64,000 bases of DNA from Diacronema lutheri (taxonomy: Eukaryota > Haptophyta > Pavlovophyceae > Pavlovales > Pavlovaceae). The DNA lies in assembly GCA_019448385.1 (NCBI GenBank), contig JAGTXO010000001.1, forward strand, positions 2,790,001 through 2,854,000. The letters are read 5' to 3'. A program made the position numbers and the translations under genes. Positions 31,148 to 40,556 of this stretch are shown here, piece after piece. How positions within the stretch are numbered: position 1 is the first letter of the stretch; each line of letters starts with the position of its first letter. Below the pieces are notes generated by a model. It saw only the letters and a program-made list of their open reading frames with translations. It did no database searches and had not been told where the DNA came from.

Positions 31148-34100
31148 ATGCGGGCCGCCCAGCGGGCCGCCTGGCTGCTGCTCCTGGCGGAGCGAGCGGC
31201 GGGCTTTTACCTGCCGGGCGTCGCGCCGCAGGAGTACGCGACGGGCGCGAAGGTGGACATGAAGATGAACAAGCTCACCTCGACCAAGACGCAGCTGCCG
31301 TACGAGTACTACCGCATGCCCTACTGCCAACCGCCGAGCATTGAGAACGTCGCGATCAACCTGGGCGAGGTGCTGCGCGGCGACCGGATCGTCAACTCGC
31401 TCTACGAGCTGCGCATGGGCGTGGACGAGACGTGCAAGCTCCTCTGCCGCAAGGAGCTCAGCAAGGACGAGGCCGACCTCTTCGCGCTGCGCGTCGCCGA
31501 GGAGTACCGCGTCCACTGGATTCTCGACAACCTGCCGGCCGCGACCAAGTTTGTCGACGACTCGGTGCCGGGAGAGCCCGTGACCGTGTACGATGTGGGC
31601 TTCCCGATGGGTTTCAAGGGCGCGACCGAGATCCCGAACACCGTCGACGGCGTCGCCTACCTGAACAACCACGTCGCGATCACGATCAAGTTCCACAAGG
31701 ACGCCTCGTTCGAGGGCGCGCGCATCGTCGGCTTCGAGGTCGAGCCCAGCTCGGTGAAGCACACGTACGCGGGCGCGTGGAGCGACGCGGCGCCGCCGAA
31801 GCTCACCTCCTGCTCAGGTGGCGCCGGCCCGCAGCCCCTCTCCGCCGCGGGTGAGATCGTCTTCACGTATGACGTGAAATGGGAGCCTTCTGACGTCAAA
31901 TGGGCGAGCCGATGGGACACGTGCGCGCGGCGCGCGCGCGCGCGCGCGCGCGCGCGGCGCGCGGCGAGCTGGTGAGCTTGTCGGGTTGGCGGGCCGCGCG
32001 CGGCGAGGCGAGCGCGTTCGTGGCAGCGGCAGGCTGCCCGCGGGTGCGCGCGGCCGAGGCGCGCGCGGCTTCGCGTGCGCATGCGCGCGCGCGCGCGACG
32101 CGCGCGACGCGCAGCTACCTGCTGATGGGCGACGAGCAGATCCACTGGTTCTCCATCATCAACTCATTGATGATTGTCCTCTTCCTCTCTGGAATGGTCG
32201 CAATGATCATGCTGCGAACGTTGCATCGCGACTTCCAACGGTATAATCAGCTCGAGGTCGCAGAGGAGGTGCGCTCGGCGCACGCGGCACAGCTTGTGCT
32301 CATCGCGGCGGCGGCGAGGCATGGCCAGACCGGCGCGGCGGCCGTGCGCGCGCGGCGGTTGGGCGGTTGGCGCGCGGGCGTTGGACGCATGGCACGTGCC
32401 CTACCGGGCTGGTCTCTGCGTCCATTACTCTGGCGCGTGTGCTGAGCTGCTCGCAACGGTCGGCGCGGCATGAGGCGGAGGCCGCCGTGTGCGTGCGCCT
32501 CCGAGCGCCTTGGGGCGGGAGACGGACGGCGGGCGCGGGCGGGCCGCAGCCCTGCGCGCCGCGGAGGAGCGAGCGGCTGGCGAGGCGGCGCGGGCGTGGC
32601 GCAGGCCGCCAGGCGCATGGCCGCGCGTGCTCTGCGCACCGTCCAGCTGCAGGGGAGGGGAAGGGCAGCCATCGTGCTGGTGGCGGGCAGGCTCTGCGCA
32701 CTGTCCACCTGCAGGGGAGGGGAAGGGCAGCCATCGTGCTGGTGGCGGGCAGTCTCTGCGCACTGTCCACCTGCAGGGGAGGGGAAGGGCAGCCATCGTG
32801 CTGGTGGCGGGCAGTCTCTGCGCGTGCTCTGCGCGTTGTCCACCTGCAGGCTCTGCGCGAGGAGTAACAGCCCGGGCGTGCGGCAGCCATTCTTATCGGC
32901 GGTGCACCTGCCGTCCAGCGCGGCGTGCGACGCGCTCTCACCTTGTGCCCTCCGCCGCTACGCCGTGCCTGCTCGCCGCCCTCGGCCTCTGCCCCGCCCG
33001 CCCGCCCGCCCGCCCGCCCGCCCGCCCGCCCGCCCGCCCGCCCGCCCGCCCACCCGCGCGCGCAGGTGGAGGAGGAGACGGGGTGGAAGCTGGTACACGG
33101 CGACGTGTTCCGTCCGCCCGCGCAGCCAATGATGCTGTGCGTGTCCGTTGGGACGGGCATCCAAATCCTTGGCATGCTGCTGATCACGATGGCCTTTGCC
33201 GTCTTTGGCCTGCTGAGCCCGGCGAACCGCGGCGGGCTGATGACTGCAATGGTCCTCCTCTTCGTCTTCATGGGCGTGCCCGCCGGTTACTTCTCCGCCG
33301 CGCTCTTCAAGACGCTCAAGGGCGGCGCGGCGTGGAAGCAGAACACGGTGCTCACCGCGACGCTCTACCCGGGGATCGTCTTCGCGATCTTCTTCGTGTT
33401 GAACTTCTTCATCTGGGGCGAGGCGTCGTCCGGCGCGGTGCCGTTCGGCACGCTCGTCGCGCTGCTGCTCCTCTGGTTTGGCATCTCGGTGCCGCTCGTC
33501 TTCCTCGGCGCCTACTTTGGGTACCAGCGCAAAGCGCCTGACTTCCCTGTCCGGACCAACCAGATCCCGCGGCAGGTGCCGGAGCAGGCGTGGTACATGC
33601 AGCCCGCCTTCTCCGTCGTCGTGGGCGGCGTGCTGCCGTTCGGCGCGGTGTTCATCGAGCTCTTCTTCATCCTGAGCTCGATCTGGCTGCACCAGTTCTA
33701 CTATGTCTTTGGCTTCCTCCTCCTCGTCGTGCTCATCCTCATCTTGACGTGCGCCGAGATCACGATCGTCATGTGCTACTTCCAGCTCTGCGCCGAGGAC
33801 TACCACTGGTGGTGGCGCTCCTTCCTCACGAGCGGCTCGTCGGCGGGCTACCTCTTCCTCTATTCGATCTTTTACTTTGCAACCAAGCTCGAGATTGAAA
33901 AGTTTGTCTCGGGCCTCCTCTTCTTCGGGTGAGCGCGGCCGGGCCCCACGCCGCGCCGCGACGGCCCGGCGAGCGCCGCGTCGGCGCACACCGCCGACGC
34001 GCCCGCGCGCGCGGCGCGCCGTGCGCACGCGTGCGCGCGCAGGTACATGGCGATTGCGTCGCTCATCTTCTTCGTGATGACGGGCACGATCGGCTTCTAC

Positions 34101-34151
34101 GCGTGCTACTGGTTCGTGTGGAAGATCTTTGCTGCCGTCAAGGTTGACTGA
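31148..34151 (+). CDS. Nonaspanin (TM9 superfamily) Golgi/endosome membrane protein
   Basis: Exons 31148-31920, 32115-32268, 33066-33928 and 34043-34151 (phases 2, 0, 2) give 632 residues, the usual length of TM9SF/EMP70 proteins. It starts [20 protein letters not shown] (signal peptide), followed by the conserved lumenal opening [11 protein letters not shown] and [11 protein letters not shown]. The lumenal domain ends in WASRWDTYLL across the first join. [19 protein letters not shown] begins the nine membrane segments, then [13 protein letters not shown]. The C-terminus is KVD, matching the KxD/E COPI-binding Golgi-retention signal known for this family. TM9 proteins act in Golgi/endosome sorting and adhesion. 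The second intron, at 797 nt, is the longest confirmed here and is filled with repeats. Confidence 0.95.
32652..32860 (+). repeat. 62-bp tandem repeat in the TM9 intron
   Basis: Three nearly identical copies of a 62-base unit beginning ggggaggggaagggcagcca start at 32652, 32714 and 32776, followed by a partial copy. Each holds a gcaggggaggggaaggg G-rich block. The array lies in the 797-nt second intron of the TM9 gene and explains much of its length. Confidence 0.9.
32993..33050 (+). repeat. (CCCG)n microsatellite just before an acceptor
   Basis: About fourteen CCCG units lie 15-70 bases upstream of the acceptor at 33065 in the TM9 gene. It may serve as the pyrimidine-rich tract for that acceptor. 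Confidence 0.9.
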
Positions 34152-34490
34152 CCGCAGACTGGTGGTTGACCGTCGACTGGGCGCCGGGCCAGCGGCGCGG
34201 CACGCGCGGATGGCGCGGCAGTGGGCGGCGCGCCGTCGTGCTGGCAGCGGGGCGTGGCCCGAGATTTCGCGTGGCCTGCGGAGCAGCCTCATCGCCTCGA
34301 TGGCGCCTCGGCCCGCCGCAGCGCTCTGCGCACACACGTGGTCGTGCGCGTGTACATTCCATCAGACGCTCGTGGCCCACGTAGAAAGGCCTGGGCCGCG
34401 AAGGAGGGACCCGAGCGTCCGCACGAGGGGCGGAGGACGGGGGCGGAGGCAACCACGGCCTTCACGGCGTCGATCATTCTGGCGCACGGC

Positions 34491-34970
34491 TCACTTGCCG
34501 CCCTCACCGAAGCGTGCGAGCTGCTGCTCGATCTCGCGGCGCTCTCGCGCGAGCTTGCGCGCGGTGAATGGCTGGAAGAAGACTTTGGACCACGTGCCGT
34601 CCGCCTTCACCTTCTCCAGGTCCCGCCAGAGCAGCGCGACGATCTGCGGCTTGTTGGCCGCGAGGTAGCGCGACACTGCAGCGGGCGCGGCGACGGCGGG
34701 CAGCTCGGCGGGGCGTTCGGGCGAGAGCGCGGGCGGCACCAGGACGGCCGGCGGCGCCTCGCTCGGCGGCGGCGGCGTCGCCGTGAGGAGGTAGCGCGTG
34801 GCCCACGGCGGCAGCGCGGCGCGCACGTTGTCGGGCAGCTGCTCGAGGCTGAGCACGCCGGTCTTGAAGCCGACGATCGGGGCGGAGAGCAAGACGGCGA
34901 CCACCGGGACCACCGGAAACGGGCTGTCCGCGTCGGCCGCCTTGGACGAGAGGAGGCGCGCGCCGCGCAT
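34491..34970 (-). CDS. Small single-span membrane protein, unknown function
   Basis: 159 residues from ATG 34970. It starts MRGARLLSSKAADADSPFPV, with a hydrophobic segment about residues 19-36 (VVPVVAVLLSAPIVGFKTG), then a Pro/Ala linker (about 66-95) and a basic/acidic helical end (LARERREIEQQLARFGEGGK). The stretch KPQIVALLWRDLEKVKADGT with WSKVFFQPFTARKLARE looks like a folded or helical domain. The N-terminus is compatible with organelle targeting. Codon use resembles neighbouring genes and the frame shares a very short divergent promoter with the WD40 gene, which supports it being real. The family is not recognised. The 339 bases between it and the TM9 gene (34152-34490) hold nothing else identifiable. 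Confidence 0.55.
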   Translation of the reverse strand: MRGARLLSSKAADADSPFPVVPVVAVLLSAPIVGFKTGVLSLEQLPDNVRAALPPWATRYLLTATPPPPSEAPPAVLVPPALSPERPAELPAVAAPAAVSRYLAANKPQIVALLWRDLEKVKADGTWSKVFFQPFTARKLARERREIEQQLARFGEGGK

Positions 34971-34978
34971 CGACGCCG

Positions 34979-36064
34979 ATGTCGCGGACGCGCAATCGGC
35001 GGACGGGCTCAGATCTACGCGCGATGGCGGTCATATCGCGCGAATGCGCGGCCGTTCTCGACGGCGGCCAGGGCGCGGTGCACTGCGTGCGCTTCACGCG
35101 CGACGGCGCGTATGCGATGACGGCGGGCCAAGATCGCAGCGTGATGCTCTGGAACCCCGCGCGCGACGACGGCGGCGCCGCAGCCGGCCCGGAGGACGCG
35201 CGCGAGCGTCCTCCGGGCCCGCGCGCGCTGCGCACGCCGATCACGACGTTTGCGGGCCACTCGCACGAGGTGCTCGGCGTGGCGATCGCGGCGGACAACA
35301 GCCGCTTCATCTCGTGCGGCGGCGATAAGCTTGTCATCGCGTGGGACGTGGCGACCGCGCGCGCCGTCCGCAAGCTGGGCGGGCACACGCATCGCGTGAA
35401 CGCGGTCGCGCTTAACGCCGACGCGTCCGTCGCGCTCTCCGCCGGGTACGACACGACGGTGCGCTGCTGGGACCTGCGCTCGCAGATGCGCGAGCCCATC
35501 CAGACGCTCTTCGACGCCGCCGACTCGGTCGCCTCCGTCGTCGTGCACGCGCACCGGCTGGTGACGGGCTCGGTCGACGGCTGCGCGCGCATCTATGACG
35601 TGCGCAAGGGGCTGCTCACGACGCACACGCTCGGCCCGCCCGTCTCGAGCGTGGCAGTCTCGCGCGACGGCAACTGCGTGCTTGCGTGCACGCTCGACGA
35701 CCGCGTGCGCCTCCTCGACCTCGCGACGGGCGAGCTGCTCGCGAGCTATGGTGGCGCCGGGCGCGAGCGGCCGCCGTCCGGCGCGGCGGGCGGCGCGGGC
35801 GCGCGGCTGCGCGCCTTTGAGTGCCGGAGCTACAAGGTGGAGGCGGCGCTCTCGTCGGACGATGCGCACGTCGTCGCCGGCTCGGAGGACGGCGGCGTGC
35901 ACTCGTGGGACCTCGTGAGCGCGGATTCGTTTGGGGTCCTGGCGGGCCACACCCGTGCGGTCTGCTCTGTCGCGTGCCACCCGGACATTGGCGAACGCGG
36001 CGCGCTGCTCACGGGCAGCCACGACGGCACGGCGAGGTACTGGGTCGAGACGGCTGGCACGTGA
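34979..36064 (+). CDS. WD40 protein of the WDR83/MORG1 type
   Basis: A single-exon seven-bladed WD40 propeller of 361 residues, or 346 if the second ATG at 35024 (MAVISRECAAVLDGGQGAVH) is used; the latter aligns better with known WDR83. Blade marks seen: DRSVMLWNP, DKLVIAWDVATARAVRKLGG, YDTTVRCWDLRSQ, LVTGSVDGCARIYDVRKG, LDDRVRLLDLATGELL and GSEDGGVHSWDLV. WDR83 is a scaffold reported in MAPK modules and in the spliceosome. Order and spacing of blades fit WDR83 throughout, with a Gly/Arg/Pro insert (about residues 260-275) between blades 5 and 6. The ATG is 8 (or 53) bases from that of the divergent small membrane protein. Confidence 0.88.
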   Translation: MSRTRNRRTGSDLRAMAVISRECAAVLDGGQGAVHCVRFTRDGAYAMTAGQDRSVMLWNPARDDGGAAAGPEDARERPPGPRALRTPITTFAGHSHEVLGVAIAADNSRFISCGGDKLVIAWDVATARAVRKLGGHTHRVNAVALNADASVALSAGYDTTVRCWDLRSQMREPIQTLFDAADSVASVVVHAHRLVTGSVDGCARIYDVRKGLLTTHTLGPPVSSVAVSRDGNCVLACTLDDRVRLLDLATGELLASYGGAGRERPPSGAAGGAGARLRAFECRSYKVEAALSSDDAHVVAGSEDGGVHSWDLVSADSFGVLAGHTRAVCSVACHPDIGERGALLTGSHDGTARYWVETAGT

Positions 36065-36109
36065 GCGGGGCGGGCGGGCGGCGGCGGCGTGGGCGCCGAG
36101 GCGCGCGCG

Positions 36110-36185
36110 GCTTGCGCGCGGCGCTCGGCGGACCGCCCGGCGCCGGGCGCCGGGCGCTGGGCGCCGGGCGCCGGGCGCCCAGCAA
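36110..36185 (+). repeat. Short GGCGCCGGGC-type repeats
   Basis: A run of ccgggcgccgggcgc units lies in the first part of the gene-free stretch 36065-37939. No coding signal is seen in this part. Confidence 0.7.
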
Positions 36186-36361
36186 TGGATGGCGTGTCGC
36201 CCTGGCCAAGTCGCCATGCGCCTCCGGCGCGGCGCGAAAGTCGCTCGGCACGGGCAGAGCGCGCGCCAATTGCCGAGCGACCCGTGCGCTCTCGGCGGTT
36301 GGCGCGAATTCTTCACGATGGCGCCGACGCTGCGCGCCTGTGCGAGTTGGCGTGCAGCATG

Positions 36362-37095
36362 ATGCCGCCACATTGCGCAGCAGCACATGCTGCATGCCGC
36401 CACATTGCGCAGCAGCACATGCTGCATGCCGCCCCATCGCGCAGCAGCACATGCTGCATGCCGCCACATTGCGCAGCAGCACATGCTGCATGCCGCCACA
36501 TTGCGCAGCAGCACATGCTGCATGCCGCCCCATCGCGCAGCAGCACATGCTGCATGCCGCCACATCGCGCAGCAGCACATGCTGCATGCCGCCACATTGC
36601 GCAGCAGCACATGCTGCATGCCGCCACATCGCGCAGCAGCACATGCTGCATGCCGCCACATTGCGCAGCAGCACATGCTGCATGCCGCCACATTGCGCAG
36701 CAGCACATGCTGCATGCCGCCACATTGCGCAGCAGCACATGCTGCATGCCGCCACATTGCGCAGCAGCACATGCCGCATGCCGCCACATTGCGCAGCAGC
36801 ACATGCTGCATGCCGCCACATTGCGCAGCAGCACATGCTGCATGCCGCCACATCGCGCAGCAGCACATGCTGCATGCCGTCACATCGCGCAGCAGCACAT
36901 GCTGCATGCCGCCACATTGCGCAGCAGCACATGCTGCATGCCGCCCCATCGCGCAGCAGCACATGCTGCATGCCGCCCCATCGCGCAGCAGCACATGCTG
37001 CATGCCGCCACATCGCGCAGCAGCACATGCTGCATGCCGCCACATCGCGCAGCAGCACATGCTGCATGCCGCCCAATCGCGCAGCAGCACATGCT
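36362..37095. repeat. 32-bp tandem satellite, about 23 copies
   Basis: Some 23 head-to-tail copies of a 32-base unit (gccgccacattgcgcagcag followed by cacatgctgcat). Variants are few (cattg versus catcg, ccaca versus cccca, one catgccgc), so the array is recently homogenised. Each unit contains a perfect small hairpin, gcagca-ca-tgctgc, and a gcatgc palindrome. The unit contains no stop in any frame and 32 is not a multiple of three, so all six frames stay open across more than 700 bases; apparent Cys/His/Met-rich proteins here are artefacts. There are no unique spacers, so it is not a CRISPR array. Confidence 0.97.
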
Positions 37096-37242
37096 GCACG
37101 ATGGGGCATGCGGGCGTTGGCGTGCAGCCGGTGCTGCTGCGCTTGGCGCCGCCGCCGACAAGATCGAGCGCGAGGCCGAGCGGCTGCGCGACGTGGGCGG
37201 CGCCGGCGACGGCAGCGGCCCGTCCAATCAGCGCCGCGCGGC

Positions 37243-37328
37243 AGGTGACCGCGGCATGTGACCGCGGCATGTGACCGCGGCATGTGACCGCGGCATGTGA
37301 CCGCGGCATGTGAGCGCTGCATGTGAGC
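37243..37328 (+). repeat. 13-bp tandem repeat (gtgaccgcggcat)
   Basis: Five near-identical copies of gtgaccgcggcat followed by two diverged copies (gtgagcgctgcat). It contains ccgcgg and abuts another short array at 37425-37510. Between the 32-bp array and this one (37096-37242) there is only unique GC-rich sequence without a supported gene. Confidence 0.9.
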
Positions 37329-37424
37329 GCATCGCTCACGATCCCCGTCGCGAGCGGAGGCGGTGCAGTCGGAGGCGCGCCGCAAGGGCTTTCTCTCGCG
37401 GCGCCCAGCGCCGACGGTCCAGGC

Positions 37425-37510
37425 GATGGCGCCGGTCCGGGCGATGGCGCCGGTCGGGCGATGGCGCCGGTCCGGGCGATGGCGCCGGTCGGGCGATGGC
37501 GCCGGTCCGT
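37425..37510 (+). repeat. 17-19-bp repeats of gatggcgccggtc(c)gggc
   Basis: About five copies of gatggcgccggtccgggc, alternating between a longer and a shorter form by one or two bases. Together with the 13-bp and 32-bp arrays it makes 36065-37939 a repeat-dominated gene-free block. Bases 37511-37939 contain no gene that I can support. Confidence 0.85.
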
Positions 37511-37939
37511 GTGCTGCCGGCGTCGGCGGGGCGTGCTGGCGGCGCGGCCGCCGCGACGACTCCACGCGGCGCAGCGGCACCGCGCAGAGGCGAGGCGGCT
37601 GCGGCCGCGCGTCGCGTTGCGGCGCACGCGCTCGGCGACGTGTGGGCCGCGGCTGCCGGCAACGCGCAGCGCGCCGGCGCACAGCGGCCGCGCGCCGGTG
37701 CGCAGCGCGCGGGCGCCGGTGCCCACTGCCCCCTCGAAACGTCCTACCCCATACGACGCATGATGCGGCGGACGGTGGAAGAGCGCCTCGAATAGTGAAT
37801 CGGTATAGAGGCGATCCCAAGGTGCGCGCCTGCGTGACGCGGTCGGCGCCCAGCGTCGGTCACGCGCCCACTCACGCGCGCGCGGCGCGACGCAACCGGG
37901 CGCGTCTCCTCCGCTTCACGCCGCTCACTCACGCAGGTC

Positions 37940-39165
37940 ATGTCCCCCTCGTGGTTCTCGCCTCTCCTCAACAAGGCACCGTCCGACGGCGCGCAGCCGC
38001 CGACCGGGCCGCAGCGCGTCCTCGTGAGCGGCACGACGGGCTGGATCGCCGCGGGCGTGGCGAAGGAGCTGGTCGCGGCCGGGCACAGCGTCACTGGTGT
38101 TGCGCGTCGTCCCACGCAGATTGACGGTGTCAAGTCGCTGCAGGCCGACCTGCTGTCCTCCGTGGCGCTTCAAGTCATCTGTGCGTGCCGCGCCGCCGCG
38201 CGCACGCGGCGCGGCGCGGTGCTCACGCGCGCGCGCGCGCGCCACCTCGCGTGCACGCGTGCACGTGGACGCGCGTGGCATGCGCAGCCCAGGAGGAGCG
38301 CTTCGACACGCTCCTCCACCTCGCCGGCTCTCTCGGCTGGTGCTCGCTCGAGCAGGCGATCGAGATTAACGTTGCGGGCACGCGCAAGATCGTGCAGGCG
38401 GCGCTCGACGCGGGGTGCAAGCGGATCGTGGTGGCGAGCTCAGTCGCGGTCATTGGCTCGATTGCGCCCACCCACCCGCCCGCCAAGCTGCCGATGCCAA
38501 CGGACGCCCCCTTCGTCGGTTCGTCTTGGCCGTACGCGCTCTCGAAGCACATGGTCGAGGAGCTCATCGCCTTCATGGCGCAGCAGCCGGAGAACAAGGA
38601 CGTCGGTGCGCCGAGCAAGCCGGCGCGCCGAGCCGCGCGTGCCTCCACCCGCACCCCGTACCCCGCCCGACGCGCGCGCGCCACTCTCCGCCCCCCCTGG
38701 CCCCTTGCAGACTTCATCCTCGTGCGCGTCGGCGCGACCGTTACGGACCCGCCCGACATCGTGCACAAGGATGGCTTCGTCGACGGGAAGGAGGTCTCGT
38801 GGCCCGTCGAGCCGGCAAAGTGCCTGCCCGCGCCCGCCGAGCGCGCCGCGCCCAAGCTGTTCATCGAGGACGCGCTGTGCGCCGTCGCGTACTCGGACCA
38901 AGTCGACTGCTTCGTGCACTGCGCCGTGCGCGCGCCGGTCGTGCCGGGCGTGCGGCACATCGCGTGCGTCGCGCCGCGGCTCTACGCCGCCGACGCGGTG
39001 CCTGACCTCGTCAAGTCGTGGTACGGCGACGAGGCCGCAAAACGGTGCGACACGTCGCATTACGACCACCCATCGCACCGGCACGACCCGATCTACGACC
39101 TCGCGCCCGCGAAGGCGCTCGGCTGGGAGCCAAAGGTCGATCTGCTTGCAAGCAAGGGGCTTTGA
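37940..39165 (+). CDS. NAD(P)-dependent epimerase/dehydratase (extended SDR)
   Basis: Exons 37940-38180, 38288-38605 and 38711-39165 (phase 1 at both joins) give 337 residues. It starts MSPSWFSPLLNKAPSDGAQP; the Rossmann dinucleotide motif is VLVSGTTGWIAAGVAKELVA (GxxGxxA variant). LLHLAGSLGW follows, then IEINVAGTRKIVQAAL, VVASSVAVIGS and the catalytic YALSKHMVEE (YxxxK). DPIYDLAPAKALGWEPKVDL closes the domain, as in extended SDRs that act on nucleotide sugars or related hydroxyl/keto substrates. The substrate cannot be deduced. The first join could also use CAA|GTCATC to AG|GAGGAG, but the GTGCGT donor agrees with the rest of the window. Confidence 0.85.
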
Positions 39166-39395
39166 GTGACCGAGCGCGCTTGCGCGCGCTTGCGCGCGGA
39201 GCAGCTCGCGGCGAGCCCGCACGGGGCAGAGCCGCGAGGGCAAACGGACGCAAACAATCATGGGCCGCTTGTAAGACGCGAGCAAAAAGTGAGTAAGGTA
39301 ATTGCAGATGCGTACCCACTCGGTTCGTCGTCCCCACGTCCCCATCCGCCTCCTGGAGAGGCCCGCTCGGTGAGCCGCGCCGACCTCGAGCCACG

Positions 39396-40229
39396 ATGCG
39401 CACGATACGCTCCACACCCGATGGGCGGCCGGCGCCCCCGACCACGCTCAAACCAGACGGGAGCGCGCGAACGCGGGTGCGCGCTGCGCACCCCATCGAC
39501 GCTGCGCTCGGCATCGACGCGCTGCCCAAGCTTTCGGCGCCGTCGACGGCGGAGATCATGTGGCGCGAGCTCGCGCCGCGCACGCCGCGCGAGCGCGCAT
39601 TCTCCGTCGCGAGCCCGCGCCCTCCGGCGTGCACCACAGCGGCGCGCGCCATCCGGCCCGACATTGCTCGGCGCATGCTGGTCGGCCTTCGCCTCGGCCG
39701 CGTTGCGCTCGCGGTCCCGCCCGAACCGCTGCGCGGGCTTCGCGCGGCGATCATTTCGCCGCGGGCGGTCGCCGGCGCTGGTGACATGCCGGCGGCACTG
39801 CCGCCGTTGCCGCCAGCGCGCGCGTCGCCGCGCGCGCTCTCGACGCAGCCGCACGCGCTGACCGCGCTGCCCGCCGCCGGCGCCGCGCTCGCGCTCACCG
39901 GCCACGGCGTGAGCGGCGCGCGCACGCCGCGTGCAAACGCGGCAGGCCCCCCGCCGCCGGCGCTTAGCATCGCGACGCGCGCGCCGATTGCGCGCGGCGC
40001 GGGCAACGGCGAGCTTGACGCCTCAGATGGCGATGGCGCCCTTCTTCCTCCTGAGGGCGCGGTGCGCACGCCGCCCGCCGCCGCGGACAAGCTCTGCTGG
40101 CGGCCGGTGAGCACGAACGTGCGCCGTCCGCTCGCCTTCAGCGCGGCCACGTCGACGAGCGCCGCGGCGGCCGCCGCGCGCGCCGCGCGCGCGCCGCCGC
40201 ACCACGCGCAGCACGAGCCGCGCAGGTGA
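39396..40229 (+). CDS. Hypothetical Ala/Pro/Arg-rich protein, 277 residues
   Basis: A single frame from ATG 39396 (MRTIRSTPDGRPAPPTTLKP). No recognised domain. Short conserved-looking blocks are HPIDAALGIDALPKLS, STAEIMWRELAPRTPRERAF and DIARRMLVGLRLGRVALAVP; the second half is mostly disordered, ending with an Ala run and a His/Gln-rich tail. Codon third positions are strongly G/C and the internal codon choice (GAC, AAG, CTC, TGG) looks coding, so this frame is preferred over the long minus-strand frame on top of it. It could be a first exon or a regulatory protein. The 230 bases before it (39166-39395) hold no other feature. Confidence 0.45.
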   Translation: MRTIRSTPDGRPAPPTTLKPDGSARTRVRAAHPIDAALGIDALPKLSAPSTAEIMWRELAPRTPRERAFSVASPRPPACTTAARAIRPDIARRMLVGLRLGRVALAVPPEPLRGLRAAIISPRAVAGAGDMPAALPPLPPARASPRALSTQPHALTALPAAGAALALTGHGVSGARTPRANAAGPPPPALSIATRAPIARGAGNGELDASDGDGALLPPEGAVRTPPAAADKLCWRPVSTNVRRPLAFSAATSTSAAAAAARAARAPPHHAQHEPRR

Positions 40230-40270
40230 CGCACCACGCGCAGGCGCAGCACGAGCCGCGCAGGTGACGC
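40205..40270 (+). repeat. Short tandem duplication at the end of the hypothetical gene
   Basis: The string gcagcacgagccgcgcaggtgacgc occurs twice, about 40 bases apart, around the stop codon of the upstream gene (first copy includes the stop). The bases from here to 40556 are intergenic, ending in an AT-rich patch just before the next ATG. Confidence 0.7.
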
Positions 40271-40556
40271 GGTTGCGCGGCTGAACGATGAGGGACGGCG
40301 CGGCCGCGCGGGCCGCGCAGCTCCGGCGCGCGCGCGCGCTCGGTTGAGTCGGTGCGCGCCGCGGCCGGTGTGCGGACGCGCGCGCGCTTGGCGCGAGCGC
40401 GTGGCCGTCTCTCGTGCCCGGCGCTCGAGCAACGGCGCGGCTGCGCACCGCGGCCACGCGGCACGCTCCCTGCGCGTCGAGCGCACTCGGGAGTCGGGTC
40501 TTGGGCACTGTGAGCAGGAACTCGACACTCGACGATTTGGATTTTCATTTTTGGCA

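Noticed and set aside
36362-37095. CRISPR-like array
   Set aside because: Repeats are directly adjacent with no unique spacers, and the surrounding genes are eukaryotic and spliced.
36313-37274. Cys/His/Met-rich repeat proteins (HMLHAATLRSSTCCMPPHCA type) on both strands
   Set aside because: All six frames are open because the 32-bp unit lacks stops; no start context, splice or codon signal favours any frame.
35015-37726. 903-codon minus-strand frame spanning the WD40 gene and the satellite
   Set aside because: It overlaps a clear WDR83-like gene on the other strand and the rest is satellite sequence.
38181-38292. Alternative first intron of the epimerase using CAA|GTCATC
   Set aside because: The GTGCGT donor with the CAG at 38285-38287 keeps phase 1 and matches the donor consensus of the window, so it was preferred.
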